A stretch of 64,000 bases of DNA from Methylibium sp. Root1272 (GCF_001425905.1 NZ_LMDY01000001.1:645481-709480); one strand, 5' to 3'. Shown: positions 35,288 to 45,359, counted from the stretch's first letter. Notes: generated by a model from the sequence alone, not told the origin. Numbers and translations are program-made.

Positions 35288-36430
35288 TCAGGTCACAGGC
35301 TGCGCCACGCCGGCCTCGTCGGCCAGCGGCCTGGGTTGCTTGCGCTGCAGCCACAGGTAAAGACCGCTGCCGAGCACGATGATGGTGGCGATGTCCAGCA
35401 GCGCCCACAGGATCTTCATCGGCATGCCCGCGTAGTCGCCGAAGTGCAGGGGCTGGGACACCAGCAACGCGGTCAGGTACCACGGCAGCTTCGGCGCCGC
35501 CGTGACGTCGGTGGTCCTCGCGTCGACGAGCACCGGTTGCAGCAGCTTGGACGTGAGCGGTTCGCCCCCTCGCAGGAAGAAGGTGGTGTGATGCGGGCTC
35601 GAGAACGCCGTGCCCGGGAAGGCGATGAACGACAGCTTGCGGCCCGGCGCCTGAGCCAGCGCGCTGTCCAGCGAGCGCTGGACCGAGCCGCGCTCGCCCT
35701 CGGGCACGGGCAGTTGGCCCTTGTAGGGCTCGAGCAGCGCGCTGAGCTGGTCGTACTGCCAGTACTTGATCAGCAGATCCGCCCAGGTGTTGATCATTCC
35801 GGTGGCCCCGACGACGAAGGCCCAGACCAGCGTGACGACCCCCAGCAGGTTGTGCAGGTCCAGCCACTTGACGCGCGTCGAGCGCTCGCGCCGCACCTCG
35901 CCGAAGCGCAGCTTGCGCATGAAGGGCGCGTACAGCACCACGCCGCTGACGATCGCCACGAGCAGCAGCAGGCCCATGAAACCGAGGAACAGCGTCCCGG
36001 GCAGGCCGGCGAACAGGTCGACGTGCAGCTTGAACATCACGTGCATGAAGCCCTCGTCGAACTTCGGCTCGGCCAGCACCGCGGCCGTGCGCGCATCGAC
36101 CACCACCGACTTGAAGTCCTCCGTCGGCGCCGGCGTGGGCGTGAGCGTGACGAACCACAGGTCGGTGCTGTCCTCGGGCTGCGACGCGAACTGGACCACG
36201 CGCTCCGGATGGCGCGCACGCGCGACCTCCAGCACCCGGTCCAGACTGGCGTAGGGCGTGCCGGCCGGCATCGGCGGCGCCTCGACCTCGGTGCCCAGCA
36301 GGTGACCGATCTCGTGATGGAAGATCAGCGGCAGGCCGGTAAGGCACAGCAGCAGCATGAACACCGTACAGACCAGGCTGCTCCACTTGTGCAGCCAGGT
36401 CCAGGACCTGATGGCGCGTGCACTCAGCAT
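35288..36430 (-). CDS. PepSY-associated inner-membrane protein (iron-uptake type)
   Basis: 380-residue membrane protein of the PepSY_TM family with four helices: around residues 13-35, near GTLFLGFMGLLLLVAIVSGV, near LLGVVTLVWAFVVGATG, and near the C-terminus (ALLDIATIIVLGSGLYLWL). The last helix is followed by a short basic tail. Related proteins (FoxB/FsrB, PiuB) act as inner-membrane reductases that release iron from siderophores; conserved His residues in HKWSS, HHEIGH, HVMFKLHVDLF and DLHNLLG could ligate heme. Start ATG at 36430 lies 14 bp after the siderophore-receptor stop, the usual partner for this family. Confidence 0.87.
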   Translation of the reverse strand: MLSARAIRSWTWLHKWSSLVCTVFMLLLCLTGLPLIFHHEIGHLLGTEVEAPPMPAGTPYASLDRVLEVARARHPERVVQFASQPEDSTDLWFVTLTPTPAPTEDFKSVVVDARTAAVLAEPKFDEGFMHVMFKLHVDLFAGLPGTLFLGFMGLLLLVAIVSGVVLYAPFMRKLRFGEVRRERSTRVKWLDLHNLLGVVTLVWAFVVGATGMINTWADLLIKYWQYDQLSALLEPYKGQLPVPEGERGSVQRSLDSALAQAPGRKLSFIAFPGTAFSSPHHTTFFLRGGEPLTSKLLQPVLVDARTTDVTAAPKLPWYLTALLVSQPLHFGDYAGMPMKILWALLDIATIIVLGSGLYLWLQRKQPRPLADEAGVAQPVT

Positions 36431-36444
36431 GCGGCGGCCGCGCC

Positions 36445-38664
36445 TCAGAAGTCGACGCTGGCGCTCAGCACGAAGGTGCGGGGCGCGCCGATGTTCAGGT
36501 AGCCGGCATCCGGATAACCGCCGACCGAAGCCCAATAGTCACGGTCGGTCAGGTTGTCGATGCGCGCACGCAGCGTCACCAGACGGTCCTGCACATCCAA
36601 CAGGTAGCGCGCCCCCACGTCCACCCGGGTCCAGCCGGGCACGCGCAGCGTGTTGGCGCTGTCGGCGTAGACAGAACCGGTACGGACCACGCGGGCGTCG
36701 AGCGCAAAGCCCTGCACACCGGTCACGTCCCACTCGACGCCGAGATTGGCCTGCGTGCGGGGAATGCCCAGCGTGCGCTTGCCTTCGGTGGCCGCGCTGC
36801 CGGTTTCCTTCTGCTCGGCATCGAGCCAGGTCAGGCCGCCCAGCACGCGCAGGCCGCGCGCGGCCTCGCCGTAGGCGGTCAGCTCGACGCCCCGGTGGCG
36901 ATCCTCGCCACCCGCGGTGAACGTGGTCCCGGGGGCGCCGCCCACCGCGCGCGGCTTGTCGGTGCTGAAGAGGGCCGCCCCCAGGCCCAGGCGGTCGGCC
37001 TCGTACTTCGCGCCGATCTCCTTCTGCTTGGAGACATAGGGCGCCAGCATCGCGTTCGGATTGTTGGCCATGGCCGGCGCGGTGTCGCCCTTGCTCAGGC
37101 CTTCGATGTAGTTGGCGTAGAGCGACAACTGCTTCGTCGCCTTGTAGACCGCGCCGACCAGCGGGCTGACGCGGCTGTCGTCGTAGACCGGTGCGGCAAC
37201 GCCGGTGGTGTAGGCGTAGTTCTCGATGCGCAGGTTCTGATGGCGGGCACCCAGTGTCAGCAGAAAGCGATCGCCCAAAAGCGACAAGGTGTCGCCGAGC
37301 GCCAGGCTGGTGAGGCGGGTGCGCGCCGTCAGCGCCGGCGAGGCCAGATCGTTGCCGCCGCCGGCGCCGCCGCTGAATGCCGGCTCGGGCGACCGCACCG
37401 GACGATAGAGGTTGGTGGCCTGCTGATTGCCGAAGTCGAACAGATAGGCGTTCTTCGTTTCCAACCTGAAGTAGGACGCCGAGACGACCCACTCGTGACC
37501 CACGCTGCCCGTCCTGAGCTTGCCGCGCAGCCCCAGCTCACCGGTGTCGACGCGGTCTTCGCGGGTGTTGTCGAAGCGATAGGTGTAGCCGTCGCCGCTG
37601 ACCGGGTCGAGCAGTGTGAAGTTCGCCAGCGAATTGGCCTCGTCGCTGCGACGCAAGCCGTAGGCCGCCCAGGCCGTGACGTCGGCGCCGAGGTCGACTT
37701 CGCCGCGCAAGGTGCCGAACACGTCTTTCTCGTTCGAGTACGACCACGGTTGCGACGCGTTCGTCTCGTTGTCCGGCACGGCCGGCATCGCCGTCACCGG
37801 CGTCAGGAAATCGCCCAGCGTCACGCTGCTGCGGGTGCGCTTCAGACGGTTGTCCTGGAAGCCGATGTCGCCGGAGAGCCGCACGTCGCGGCTGCGCCAG
37901 TCGGCGCCCAGCGAGACGAGGCCGAGACGGGCCTTTTCCTCGTCGACCGCGGTATCCCCATCGCGGTAGGCGGCGTTCAGGCGCAAGCCGGTGCTCTGGT
38001 CCGGACCGAAGCGACGGGAGATATCCACGGCCGCGCTGCCCTGCGGCCCGCTGGCCGCGCCGACCGTCACGCGGTTCAGGTCTTCGTTGGAGGCGCGCTT
38101 GGGCAGCAGGTTGATGCTGCCGCCGAGACCACCACCCGACGGCGTGGCGCCGGACAGGAAGGCGGACGCGCCACGCAACACTTCCACGCGCTCGAACAAT
38201 TCCGTCGCGATGTACTGCCGCGGCAGCAGGTTGTACAGGCCGTTGTAGGCCACGTCGTCGGAGCTGAGGATGAAGCCGCGGATGAAGTACGACTCCTGGA
38301 AGTTGCCGAAGCCGCGCGCCACGCGCACGCTCGGGTCGTTCTGCAATACATCACCGACGCTGCGCGCCTGGCGGTCCTGGATCAGCTCGTTGGTGTAGCT
38401 GGTGATGCTGAACGGCGTGTCCAGGTTGTCCTTGGTGCCGAGGATGCCGGCGCGCCCGCCGCGCGCCACCTGCCCGCCCGGAAACGCCGGAGACAGCCCT
38501 TGCGCCGAGGCGTCGGCGCTGGCCTTCACCGTGATCGGCGGCAGCGTCACGGTAGCGTTCGCGTCGGCCGGAGTCGGGGCCGGTGGCGTATCGGATTGCG
38601 CGTGCGCGATGGGGAGCTGACAGGCCATTGCCGCAGCCAGCGCCACGGGGGCGAGTGTTCTCAT
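36445..38664 (-). CDS. TonB-dependent siderophore receptor
   Basis: Outer-membrane ferric-siderophore receptor, 739 residues from the ATG at 38664 (Shine-Dalgarno TGAGGA 8 bp upstream). Signal peptide about residues 1-21 (cleavage near AHAQ). The plug domain contains NLDTPFSITSYTNELIQDRQ and SVGDVLQNDPSVRVARGFGN, typical of FhuA/FpvA-like siderophore receptors, and the chain ends VLSASVDF with the C-terminal Phe of outer-membrane barrels. It is coupled by ATGA to the small gene upstream and followed by the PepSY gene; together they form a Fur-type iron operon. The siderophore cannot be named from sequence. Confidence 0.94.
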   Translation of the reverse strand: MRTLAPVALAAAMACQLPIAHAQSDTPPAPTPADANATVTLPPITVKASADASAQGLSPAFPGGQVARGGRAGILGTKDNLDTPFSITSYTNELIQDRQARSVGDVLQNDPSVRVARGFGNFQESYFIRGFILSSDDVAYNGLYNLLPRQYIATELFERVEVLRGASAFLSGATPSGGGLGGSINLLPKRASNEDLNRVTVGAASGPQGSAAVDISRRFGPDQSTGLRLNAAYRDGDTAVDEEKARLGLVSLGADWRSRDVRLSGDIGFQDNRLKRTRSSVTLGDFLTPVTAMPAVPDNETNASQPWSYSNEKDVFGTLRGEVDLGADVTAWAAYGLRRSDEANSLANFTLLDPVSGDGYTYRFDNTREDRVDTGELGLRGKLRTGSVGHEWVVSASYFRLETKNAYLFDFGNQQATNLYRPVRSPEPAFSGGAGGGNDLASPALTARTRLTSLALGDTLSLLGDRFLLTLGARHQNLRIENYAYTTGVAAPVYDDSRVSPLVGAVYKATKQLSLYANYIEGLSKGDTAPAMANNPNAMLAPYVSKQKEIGAKYEADRLGLGAALFSTDKPRAVGGAPGTTFTAGGEDRHRGVELTAYGEAARGLRVLGGLTWLDAEQKETGSAATEGKRTLGIPRTQANLGVEWDVTGVQGFALDARVVRTGSVYADSANTLRVPGWTRVDVGARYLLDVQDRLVTLRARIDNLTDRDYWASVGGYPDAGYLNIGAPRTFVLSASVDF

Positions 38665-38879
38665 CGTCTGTTCCTCAGGGTGTCTCGATCTCGCCCGGTT
38701 GCGGCCGGCAGAGGCCAGCGTGCGCCGTGCCAGGCCATGACCGCGACGGGTACGCCGAGCGCAAACCACGACCAGATGTCGCCCCAGGCATCCGACAACA
38801 ACGCCGACACGAGGCCGGTGGCCGTCAAGACACCCAGAACGACCGGCCAGGCCCAAAGGCGGACGGCAGATGAATCCAT
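38661..38879 (-). CDS. Small two-helix membrane protein of the iron operon
   Basis: 72 residues: helix 1 (WAWPVVLGVLTATGLVSALL) and helix 2 (IWSWFALGVPVAVMAWHG), then a short polar, Arg-rich tail. No named family is recognised, but small two-helix proteins of this kind recur upstream of siderophore receptors in Burkholderiales. It is the first gene behind the Fur-type promoter and its stop overlaps the receptor start as ATGA, so it is coupled to the receptor. The role is unknown; an accessory to the PepSY protein is one possibility. Confidence 0.72.
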   Translation of the reverse strand: MDSSAVRLWAWPVVLGVLTATGLVSALLSDAWGDIWSWFALGVPVAVMAWHGARWPLPAATGRDRDTLRNRR

Positions 38880-38902
38880 GGGATGGTTCGGCCAAGAATA
38901 GC

Positions 38903-38937
38903 GCGAATGATAATAATTCGCGTTATCTTATATTCAA
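38903..38937 (-). promoter_or_regulatory. Promoter with Fur-box-like operator for the iron operon
   Basis: On the minus strand, TTGAAT (38937-38932) and TATTAT (38915-38910) form a sigma-70 promoter with a 16-bp spacer. The 19-bp sequence GCGAATGATAATAATTCGC at 38903-38921 covers the -10 box; it has 6-bp inverted arms and an internal TGATAAT matching a Fur half-site. The first gene starts 24 bp downstream of the operator. Iron-dependent repression by Fur is inferred. Confidence 0.7.
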
Positions 38938-39032
38938 TCGAGGCATCACCGCAAGTCGTTGTCAACCCCGCGCCGATCCGATCTGACGAGGCAAAGCTGC
39001 CGTGCGACGAAGCCCCCTCGCTGCAGACCGCC

Positions 39033-40637
39033 CTACTCCCACTCGATCGTCGCTGGCGGCTTGCTGCTCACGTCGTAGGTCACGCGGTTGATCCCGCGCA
39101 CCTCGTTGATGATGCGGCCCGAGGTGCGCTTCAGCAGCGCATAGGGCAGTTCGGCCCAGTCGGCGGTCATGAAGTCGCTGGTCTGCACCGCGCGCAGCGC
39201 CACCACGTAGTCGTAGGTGCGGCCGTCGCCCATCACGCCCACGCTCTTGACCGGCAGGAAGACCGCGAAGGCCTGGCTGGTGAGCTCGTACCAGGTCTTG
39301 CCGGAGGCCGGGTCGACGGTGTTGCGCAGTTCCTCGATGAAGATCGCGTCGGCGCGGCGCAGCAGGTCGGCGTAGTCCTTCTTCACCTCGCCGAGGATGC
39401 GCACGCCCAGGCCGGGGCCCGGGAAGGGGTGGCGGTAGACCATGTCGGGCGGCAGCCCGAGCGCCACGCCGAGCTCGCGCACCTCGTCCTTGAACAGGTC
39501 GCGCAGTGGCTCGAGCAGCTTCAGGCCGAGTTGCTCGGGCAAGCCGCCGACGTTGTGGTGGCTCTTGATCGTGGTGGCCTTCTTCGTCTTGGCGCCGCCC
39601 GACTCGATGACGTCCGGGTAGATCGTGCCCTGCGCGAGGAAGGTCGCGCCGCGGTGCCCCGCGCCGCTCGCCTTGAGCTTCGCGGCCTCGGCCTTGAAGA
39701 CGTCGACGAACAGCCGGCCGATGATCTTGCGCTTGGCCTCGGGGTCGGCCTCGCCGGCGAGCTCGCGCATGAAGAGCTCGCTGGCATCGACGCGGACCAC
39801 CTTCGCGTGAAGCTTGCCGGCGAACATCTCCATCACCATGTCGCCTTCGTTCAGGCGCAGCAAGCCGTGGTCGACGAAGACGCAGGTCAGCCTGTCGCCG
39901 ATCGCGCGGTGGATCAGCGCCGCCGCCACGCTGGAGTCCACACCGCCGGACAGGCCGAGGATCACCTCCTCGTCTCCGACCTGCGCACGGATCGCCGCCA
40001 CCGCCTCGGCGACGTGATCCTTCATCACCCAGTCGGGCTGCGCCTTCGCGATCTCGAGCACGAAGCGCTCCAGCAACGCTCGACCCTGCACCGTGTGCGT
40101 GACCTCGGGGTGGAACTGCACCGCGTAGTAGCCGCGCGATTCATCGGCCATGCCGGCGATCGGGCAGCTCGGCGTGCTGGCCATCAGCTTGAAGCCGGGC
40201 GGCAGCTTGGTGACCTTGTCGCCATGGCTCATCCAGACCTTCAGCATGCCGTGGCCTTCGGGGGTGCTGAAGTCCTCGATGCCCTGCAGCAGCCGGGTGT
40301 GGCCATGCGCCCTCACCTCGGCGTAGCCGAACTCGCGGTGCGCGCTGGCCTCGACCTCGCCGCCCTGCTGCACCACCATCGTGAACATGCCGTAGCAGAT
40401 GCCGAGCACCGGCACGCCCAGGTCCCACACCGCCTGCGGGGCGCGCAGGTCGTGCGCCTCGTAGGTGCTGGCATGGCTGCCCGACAGGATGATGCCCTTC
40501 GGTGCGAACTCGCGGATGAACTCGTCCGACACGTCGTTCGGATGGATTTCGCAGTACACATGGGCCTCGCGCACGCGCCGTGCGATCAGCTGCGTGACCT
40601 GGGAGCCGAAGTCGAGGATGAGGATCTTGTCGTGCAT
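39033..40637 (-). CDS. guaA: GuaA, GMP synthase (glutamine-hydrolysing)
   Basis: Converts XMP to GMP with glutamine and ATP, 534 residues. Glutamine amidotransferase domain (about 1-195): nucleophile Cys in GICYGM near residue 86 and His/Glu in QFHPEVTHT near residue 177. ATP-pyrophosphatase domain: P-loop [10 protein letters not shown] near residue 230. The C-terminal dimerisation domain ends in TIEWE, as in the family. One oddity: the residue after GICYGM is Phe where class I amidotransferases usually have Gln. Start ATG is 24 bp after the MFS gene stop on the same strand as guaB, so a guaB-MFS-guaA operon is likely. Confidence 0.97.
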   Translation of the reverse strand: MHDKILILDFGSQVTQLIARRVREAHVYCEIHPNDVSDEFIREFAPKGIILSGSHASTYEAHDLRAPQAVWDLGVPVLGICYGMFTMVVQQGGEVEASAHREFGYAEVRAHGHTRLLQGIEDFSTPEGHGMLKVWMSHGDKVTKLPPGFKLMASTPSCPIAGMADESRGYYAVQFHPEVTHTVQGRALLERFVLEIAKAQPDWVMKDHVAEAVAAIRAQVGDEEVILGLSGGVDSSVAAALIHRAIGDRLTCVFVDHGLLRLNEGDMVMEMFAGKLHAKVVRVDASELFMRELAGEADPEAKRKIIGRLFVDVFKAEAAKLKASGAGHRGATFLAQGTIYPDVIESGGAKTKKATTIKSHHNVGGLPEQLGLKLLEPLRDLFKDEVRELGVALGLPPDMVYRHPFPGPGLGVRILGEVKKDYADLLRRADAIFIEELRNTVDPASGKTWYELTSQAFAVFLPVKSVGVMGDGRTYDYVVALRAVQTSDFMTADWAELPYALLKRTSGRIINEVRGINRVTYDVSSKPPATIEWE

Positions 40638-40661
40638 GGTGGAAGGCTCGAGACGGTTCGA

Positions 40662-41918
40662 TCAGACGGGAGATTCGGTCGCGACGGTCGCGCCACGCAG
40701 GCCGCGCTGCGCGCGGAAATGCCGCAGCGCCAGCAGCATGGCCGTGGCCTGCAGCGCGGCGCAGAAGTAGTAGGGCGTACCGATGCGCCAGTCGCCCTGC
40801 GGCAGATGCGACACTAGGCCGAGCAGCGGCGCACCGATCACCGGCGCCACCACGGCCATCAGGCTGTTCAGCGACGACACCGCGCCCATCGTCTGTCCCT
40901 GGGTGCGCGGGTCGGCGGCGTTCGACACGATGCTCTGCAGGCAGGCCGTGACACCGAAGCCCAGTACGTTGCACGCGATCACGACGTACATCATCCAGCC
41001 CTCGCTCGCGAGGCCCCAGCAGACATAGGCCAGGCTCGAGGACACCAGGCCGGTCACCGCCAGCCGCTGCGCGCTGAAGCGCTTGAGCAACCGGCCCAGC
41101 AGCACGCCCTGCACCAGCGCCGACATCAGCCCGACCGCGAATAGCGACCAGCCGTTCTCCAACGGCCCCCAGCCGAACTTGTAGGTCGTGTACAGCACCC
41201 AGGTGATGTGCAGCGTGAACTGCACCAGCCCCGACAGCGCCAGCACGGCCACCAGCGAGCCCACGCCCTTCAGTTCGGACAGGTCCTTGAGAGCGGTGAA
41301 TGGGTTGGCGCGTTTCCAGTCGATCTCGCGCCGGCGCTCGACCGGCAGCGACTCGGGCAGCACGAACCAGCCGTACAGGCAGTTCACCAGGGCCAACGTG
41401 CCCGCCACGTAGAACGGCAGATGCAGGTCGATCGCGCCGAGCAGCCCGCCCAGCACTGGCCCGAGGATGAAGCCCAGGCCGAACATCGCGCCCAGCAGGC
41501 CGAAGCGCCGCGCGCGCTCATCGGGCGGCGTGATGTCGGCGACGTAGGCATTGGCGACCGCGGCATTGGCCTGCATGGCCCCGCCGACCAGGCGCACGGC
41601 GATCAGCATCCACAGCGCCGTCGACAGCGCCGTGAAGAAGAAGTTGAGCGCCAGGCCGCAGAAGCCGATCAGCAGCACCGGCCGGCGGCCGTAGCGGTCG
41701 GACAGCGCACCGAGGATCGGCGAGCCGAAGAAGTTCGCGATCGCGAAGGCGAAGGTGACCACGCCGAACCAGAACGCGGTGTCGGACGGCGAACCGGTGA
41801 AGCTGCCGACCAGCAGGGGCAGCACGGGAATGATTAGGCCGATCGACACCATGTCGATCAGCACCGTGATCAGGATGAAGGGCATGGCCGCTACACGGGC
41901 CCGCGGCGGGGAGGTCAT
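40662..41918 (-). CDS. TetA-type MFS exporter
   Basis: Twelve-helix drug/proton antiporter of the DHA1/TCR class, 418 residues. Motif [17 protein letters not shown], follows helix 2; [20 protein letters not shown] lies around helix 4, and [19 protein letters not shown] (motif C) in helix 5. The start chosen at 41918 has only a weak Shine-Dalgarno; the frame is open 54 bp further upstream. It sits between guaB (75 bp gap) and guaA (24 bp gap) on the same strand. Export of a purine or purine analogue is a possible reason for the placement but is not shown by sequence. Confidence 0.9.
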   Translation of the reverse strand: MTSPPRARVAAMPFILITVLIDMVSIGLIIPVLPLLVGSFTGSPSDTAFWFGVVTFAFAIANFFGSPILGALSDRYGRRPVLLIGFCGLALNFFFTALSTALWMLIAVRLVGGAMQANAAVANAYVADITPPDERARRFGLLGAMFGLGFILGPVLGGLLGAIDLHLPFYVAGTLALVNCLYGWFVLPESLPVERRREIDWKRANPFTALKDLSELKGVGSLVAVLALSGLVQFTLHITWVLYTTYKFGWGPLENGWSLFAVGLMSALVQGVLLGRLLKRFSAQRLAVTGLVSSSLAYVCWGLASEGWMMYVVIACNVLGFGVTACLQSIVSNAADPRTQGQTMGAVSSLNSLMAVVAPVIGAPLLGLVSHLPQGDWRIGTPYYFCAALQATAMLLALRHFRAQRGLRGATVATESPV

Positions 41919-41993
41919 CGGCTCGGTCTTTCCAGCCCGCCATCGGCGCGGGCGCCACGGGTCGGCGCGCACCCGGCGCGCCGCCGTGTCGGT

Positions 41994-43463
41994 TCAATCG
42001 GCGCGGTAATTCGGCGCTTCCTTGGTGATCTGCACGTCGTGCACGTGGCTCTCGCGGATGCCGGCCGAGGTGATCTCGACGAACTCGGCGCGCGCGCGCA
42101 TCTCGTCCACCGAGGCGCAGCCGCAGTAGCCCATCGAGGCGCGCAGGCCACCGGCCATCTGGAACAGGATGGCGATCACCGAGCCCTTGTAGGGCACGCG
42201 GCCCTCGATGCCTTCGGGCACCAGCTTGTCCGCGTTCGGGTTGGCGCCGGTGTTGTCCTGGAAGTAGCGGTCGGCGCTGCCCTGCTGCATGGCGCCGATC
42301 GAGCCCATGCCGCGATAGCTCTTGTAGCTGCGGCCCTGGTACAGCACGATCTCGCCCGGCGCTTCCTCGGTCCCGGCGAACATGCCGCCCATCATCACGG
42401 TGTTGGCGCCGGCGGCCAGGGCCTTGGCGATGTCACCGGAGTAGCGGATGCCGCCGTCGGCGATCAGCGGCACGCCGCTGCCCTTGAGCGCGGTGGCCAC
42501 GTTGTCGATCGCGGTGATCTGCGGCACCCCGACGCCGGCGACGATGCGGGTGGTGCAGATCGAGCCCGGCCCGATGCCGACCTTCACGCCGTCGGCGCCG
42601 GCCTCGGCCAGCGCCAGCGCCGCCTCGCCGGTGGCGATGTTGCCGCCGATCACGTCGACCTGCGGATAGTTCTTCTTGACCCAGCGCACGCGCTCGATCA
42701 CGCCCTTGCTGTGGCCGTGGGCGGTGTCGACGACGATCGCATCGACGCCGGCCTTCACCAGCGCCTCGACGCGCTCTTCGGTGCCCTCGCCGACACCGAC
42801 CGCAGCGCCGACGCGCAGCTTGCCCTGGGCATCGCGCGCGGCGTTCGGGAAGTTGGTCTGCTTGGTGATGTCCTTCACCGTGAACAGGCCGCGCAGCTCG
42901 TTGGCGGCATTCACCACCACCACGCGCTCGAGCTTGTGGCGGTGCATCAGCGCCTTGGCTTCCTCGAGCGTGGCGCCCTCGTTGACCGAGATGAGGCGCT
43001 CGCGCGGCGTCATGATCTCGCGCACCGGCGCATCCAGCCGGGTCTCGAAGCGCAGGTCGCGGCCGGTGATGATGCCGACCACCTTGCCGTCGTCGACCAC
43101 CGGGAAACCGGAGATGCCGTGCTGACGCGACAGGTTGATCACGTCCTGGACCCGAACGCCCGATGAGATGGTGATCGGGTCGCGCAACAATCCCGACTCG
43201 TAGCGCTTGACACGCGAGACCTCGGCGGCCTGCTGCTTGGGGCTGAGATTCTTGTGGACGATGCCGATGCCGCCCTCCTGCGCCAACGCGATCGCGAGGC
43301 GCGCCTCGGTCACGGTGTCCATGGCGGCGGACGCCAGCGGCAGGTTCAACGTGATGTTGCGGGACAGGCGCGTCGCCAGGCTGGTGTCGCGCGGCAGGAC
43401 CTGGGAGAAGGCAGGCACCAGCAACACATCGTCGAAGGTGAGTGCTTTGCCGAGAAGGCGCAT
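41994..43463 (-). CDS. guaB: GuaB, IMP dehydrogenase
   Basis: NAD-dependent oxidation of IMP to XMP, the first committed step to GMP, 489 residues. TIM-barrel catalytic domain split by two CBS domains at about residues 95-205. The active-site loop is GPGSICTTR with catalytic Cys near residue 302, preceded by the [19 protein letters not shown] phosphate/IMP region; the mobile flap carries GMGSIGAMQ. Start ATG follows a GGAG-like Shine-Dalgarno. It is first in the guaB-MFS-guaA run and divergent from a DUF4124 gene. Confidence 0.97.
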   Translation of the reverse strand: MRLLGKALTFDDVLLVPAFSQVLPRDTSLATRLSRNITLNLPLASAAMDTVTEARLAIALAQEGGIGIVHKNLSPKQQAAEVSRVKRYESGLLRDPITISSGVRVQDVINLSRQHGISGFPVVDDGKVVGIITGRDLRFETRLDAPVREIMTPRERLISVNEGATLEEAKALMHRHKLERVVVVNAANELRGLFTVKDITKQTNFPNAARDAQGKLRVGAAVGVGEGTEERVEALVKAGVDAIVVDTAHGHSKGVIERVRWVKKNYPQVDVIGGNIATGEAALALAEAGADGVKVGIGPGSICTTRIVAGVGVPQITAIDNVATALKGSGVPLIADGGIRYSGDIAKALAAGANTVMMGGMFAGTEEAPGEIVLYQGRSYKSYRGMGSIGAMQQGSADRYFQDNTGANPNADKLVPEGIEGRVPYKGSVIAILFQMAGGLRASMGYCGCASVDEMRARAEFVEITSAGIRESHVHDVQITKEAPNYRAD

Positions 43464-43489
43464 GGGAAAAGCTCCAGTCGCAAAAGCAG

Positions 43490-43495
43490 ATTATA
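43490..43495 (-). promoter_or_regulatory. -10 box of guaB promoter
   Basis: On the minus strand a perfect TATAAT lies 26 bp upstream of the guaB ATG. The -35 region at the normal distance is GC-rich with only a poor match (AACGTC). In the 149-bp divergent interval this is the best sigma-70 signal facing guaB. Confidence 0.55.
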
Positions 43496-43600
43496 CGGAG
43501 GCCGCCCTTCGCGACGTTCCGGCGTGAGGAATGCACGCTCGTTGCCGCCGGCTACTGCACCGCTGCCCACCGGCGCCACGGTCGCTCGCGGGTCGGCCGC

Positions 43601-43606
43601 TAAACT
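43601..43606 (+). promoter_or_regulatory. Possible -10 box of the DUF4124 gene (leaderless start)
   Basis: TAAACT ends 6 bp before the ATG at 43613 with no Shine-Dalgarno between, so the transcript would start at about the initiation codon. The same arrangement is seen at selO and map. Confidence 0.35.
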
Positions 43607-43612
43607 CGGGCC

Positions 43613-44110
43613 ATGACCGCATTCACCACCCGCTGGCTCGGCGCCCTGCTCGGCGCCTGCGCGCTCATCGCCTGCCTGCCGGCGCAGGCGCAATGGAAGT
43701 GGCGCGACGGCCGCGGCCAGGTCCAGTACAGCGACTTGCCGCCGCCCTCCGGCACGCCGGCAAAAGACATCCTTCAGCGACCGGTGAGCGCAGCGCCGGT
43801 GATCGTGCAGCCCGCCGCCAGCGCGGCGTCCGCACCGGCCGCTGCGGCCAGCGCCAGCGACCCCGCGCTCGAGGCCAAGCGCAAGCAGGCCGAGCAGGAA
43901 GAGGCCGCCAAGCGCCGCGCCGACGAGGCGCGCGTCGCCCAGCAGAAGGCGCAGAACTGCGACCGCGCCCGCACCTACATGCGCTCGCTCGACAGCGGCC
44001 AGCGCATCGCCCGCACCAACGCGCAGGGCGAGCGCGAGATTCTCGACGACGCCGCCCGCGCCCGCGAGGTCGAGCAGACCCGCCAGGCGATGGTCACCGA
44101 GTGCCGTTGA
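43613..44110 (+). CDS. DUF4124-domain periplasmic protein
   Basis: Secreted protein of 165 residues with a signal peptide (about 1-26, cleavage near PAQAQ). The DUF4124 segment follows directly (WKWRDGRGQVQYSDLPPPSG), a short domain common in Burkholderiales and gamma-proteobacterial periplasmic proteins. Residues 60-125 are Ala-rich then strongly charged (KRKQAEQEEAAKRRADEARV), probably a coiled coil. The C-terminal part has two Cys (QNCDRART and TECR). Function unknown. Its last 17 bp overlap the 3-prime end of rnfH on the other strand. Confidence 0.85.
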   Translation: MTAFTTRWLGALLGACALIACLPAQAQWKWRDGRGQVQYSDLPPPSGTPAKDILQRPVSAAPVIVQPAASAASAPAAAASASDPALEAKRKQAEQEEAAKRRADEARVAQQKAQNCDRARTYMRSLDSGQRIARTNAQGEREILDDAARAREVEQTRQAMVTECR

Positions 44111-44414
44111 GCCGGCTGCGCTGGCGTCGGTAGCGCAGGCGCCGCGCCTCCTTCGGATCGACCGTGAGGGGGCGGTAGACCTCCACCCGGTCACCTTCGC
44201 GCAGCAACTCGTCCGTCGGACACAGACGCCCCCACACGCCGACACGCAGCACCGTCCGGTCGATCTCCGGGTGCCGCTCGAGCAGGCCGCTGGCCCGCAG
44301 GGCCTGCAGCGCGGTGCTGCCTTCGGCCAGCACCACTTCGCTGAGGTCGACCGCGCGCCCGCGCGGGCTGTAGGCCACCTCGACCCGCAAGACCCGGCCC
44401 TCAGCGCGGTCCAT
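44094..44414 (-). CDS. rnfH: RnfH family protein (UPF0125)
   Basis: Small ubiquitin-like-fold protein of the RnfH family, 106 residues; it contains VEVAYSPRGRAVDLSEVVLAEGSTALQAL and ends its core with LREGDRVEVYRPLTVDPKEARR, both diagnostic. In many proteobacteria it is found next to the RatA/smpB pair, as here. It overlaps ratA by 14 bp. The gene also overlaps the convergent DUF4124 gene by 17 bp, leaving no room for a terminator. The cellular role is not established; the name comes from linkage to rnf genes elsewhere. Confidence 0.9.
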   Translation of the reverse strand: MDRAEGRVLRVEVAYSPRGRAVDLSEVVLAEGSTALQALRASGLLERHPEIDRTVLRVGVWGRLCPTDELLREGDRVEVYRPLTVDPKEARRLRYRRQRSRLNGTR

Positions 44415-44862
44415 GCACCTGCTCGGCGCGCTTGACGAAGGAATCGACCAGGGTGTTGGCGATGCGGTCGAACACCGGGCTCACCACCGCCTCCAGCGTC
44501 AGGCTGCTGAAGGCATAGCGCAGGTCGAGCTCGACGCGGCAGGCCCGCGGTGCGGCGCTGTCGTCGGCCGGGGCGCCCAGCGGCACGAACTGCCACACAC
44601 CCTCGAGCTGCGAGAACGGCCCGTCGACCAGCGAGACCACGACCGACTGGCCGGGCACGTGCTCGTTGCGGGTGGTGAAGGCATGGCGGACGCCGTGATA
44701 GGCCAGGTGCAGACGGGCCGTCATGCCGCCCTCGTTCGACTCGAGCACCTCGGTGCGGTCGCACCACGGCAGGAACTGCGGGTAAGCGGGGATGTCGGTG
44801 ACGAGCGCGTACATCTCCTGCGCCGAGTACCACAGCAGAACGGACTTCTTGACGTGCTTCAT
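44401..44862 (-). CDS. ratA: RatA/Coq10-type START-domain protein
   Basis: 153-residue SRPBCC/START-fold protein of the RatA (PasT/YfjG) family. The start [20 protein letters not shown] and the following [20 protein letters not shown] are typical, as is [20 protein letters not shown] at the C-terminus. E. coli RatA has been reported to inhibit 70S ribosome association, while mitochondrial Coq10 homologues bind ubiquinone, so the function here is one of these or both. It is divergent from smpB with only 29 bp between the two start codons. Confidence 0.92.
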   Translation of the reverse strand: MKHVKKSVLLWYSAQEMYALVTDIPAYPQFLPWCDRTEVLESNEGGMTARLHLAYHGVRHAFTTRNEHVPGQSVVVSLVDGPFSQLEGVWQFVPLGAPADDSAAPRACRVELDLRYAFSSLTLEAVVSPVFDRIANTLVDSFVKRAEQVHGPR

Positions 44863-44891
44863 ACAATGAAGAGATTCTATTGAGAGGCTTC

Positions 44892-45359
44892 ATGGCCATC
44901 GCAGACAACAAGAAGGCCCGCTTCAACTACACCATCGAGGAGCAGTTCGAGGCCGGCATGGTGCTCGAAGGCTGGGAAGTGAAGGCCATCCGCGCCGGCC
45001 AGGTGCAATTGACCGACGGCTACGTCGTCATCAAGGACGGCGAGCTGTTCCTGATCGGATGCCGCATCAACCCGCTGCGCACCGCGTCCACCCACGTCCA
45101 TCCGCAGGCCGACCGGACCAAGAAGCTGCTGATGAAGAAGGACGAGATCCGTCGTCTGGTCGGCAAGGTCGAGCAGAAGGGCTACACGCTGGTGCCGCTG
45201 AACCTGCACTACAAGGGCGGGCGCGTGAAGGCCGACGTTGCCCTGGCGAAGGGCAAGGACCTGCACGACAAGCGCGAGACCGAGAAGAAGCGCGACTGGG
45301 AGCGTGAGAAGGGTCAGCTGATGCGGCACAAGATCAGCAGCCCGCGCAAGGACGCCTAG
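44892..45359 (+). CDS. smpB: SmpB, SsrA-binding protein
   Basis: Binds tmRNA and delivers it to stalled ribosomes for trans-translation, 155 residues. The beta-barrel core runs from [20 protein letters not shown] through [20 protein letters not shown]; the C-terminal tail ends [16 protein letters not shown], normally the part that enters the mRNA channel. I use the ATG at 44892 with GAGAGG upstream; a TTG at 44880 is in frame but less likely. Its TAG stop shares CTAG with the stop of the convergent PLP-enzyme gene. Confidence 0.97.
   Translation: MAIADNKKARFNYTIEEQFEAGMVLEGWEVKAIRAGQVQLTDGYVVIKDGELFLIGCRINPLRTASTHVHPQADRTKKLLMKKDEIRRLVGKVEQKGYTLVPLNLHYKGGRVKADVALAKGKDLHDKRETEKKRDWEREKGQLMRHKISSPRKDA

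Noticed and set aside
44849..44880. TTGACG with TACAAT or TTCTAT as an smpB promoter
   Set aside because: The spacers (7 or 20 bp) are wrong for sigma-70, so I could not support a specific promoter in the 29-bp ratA/smpB gap.
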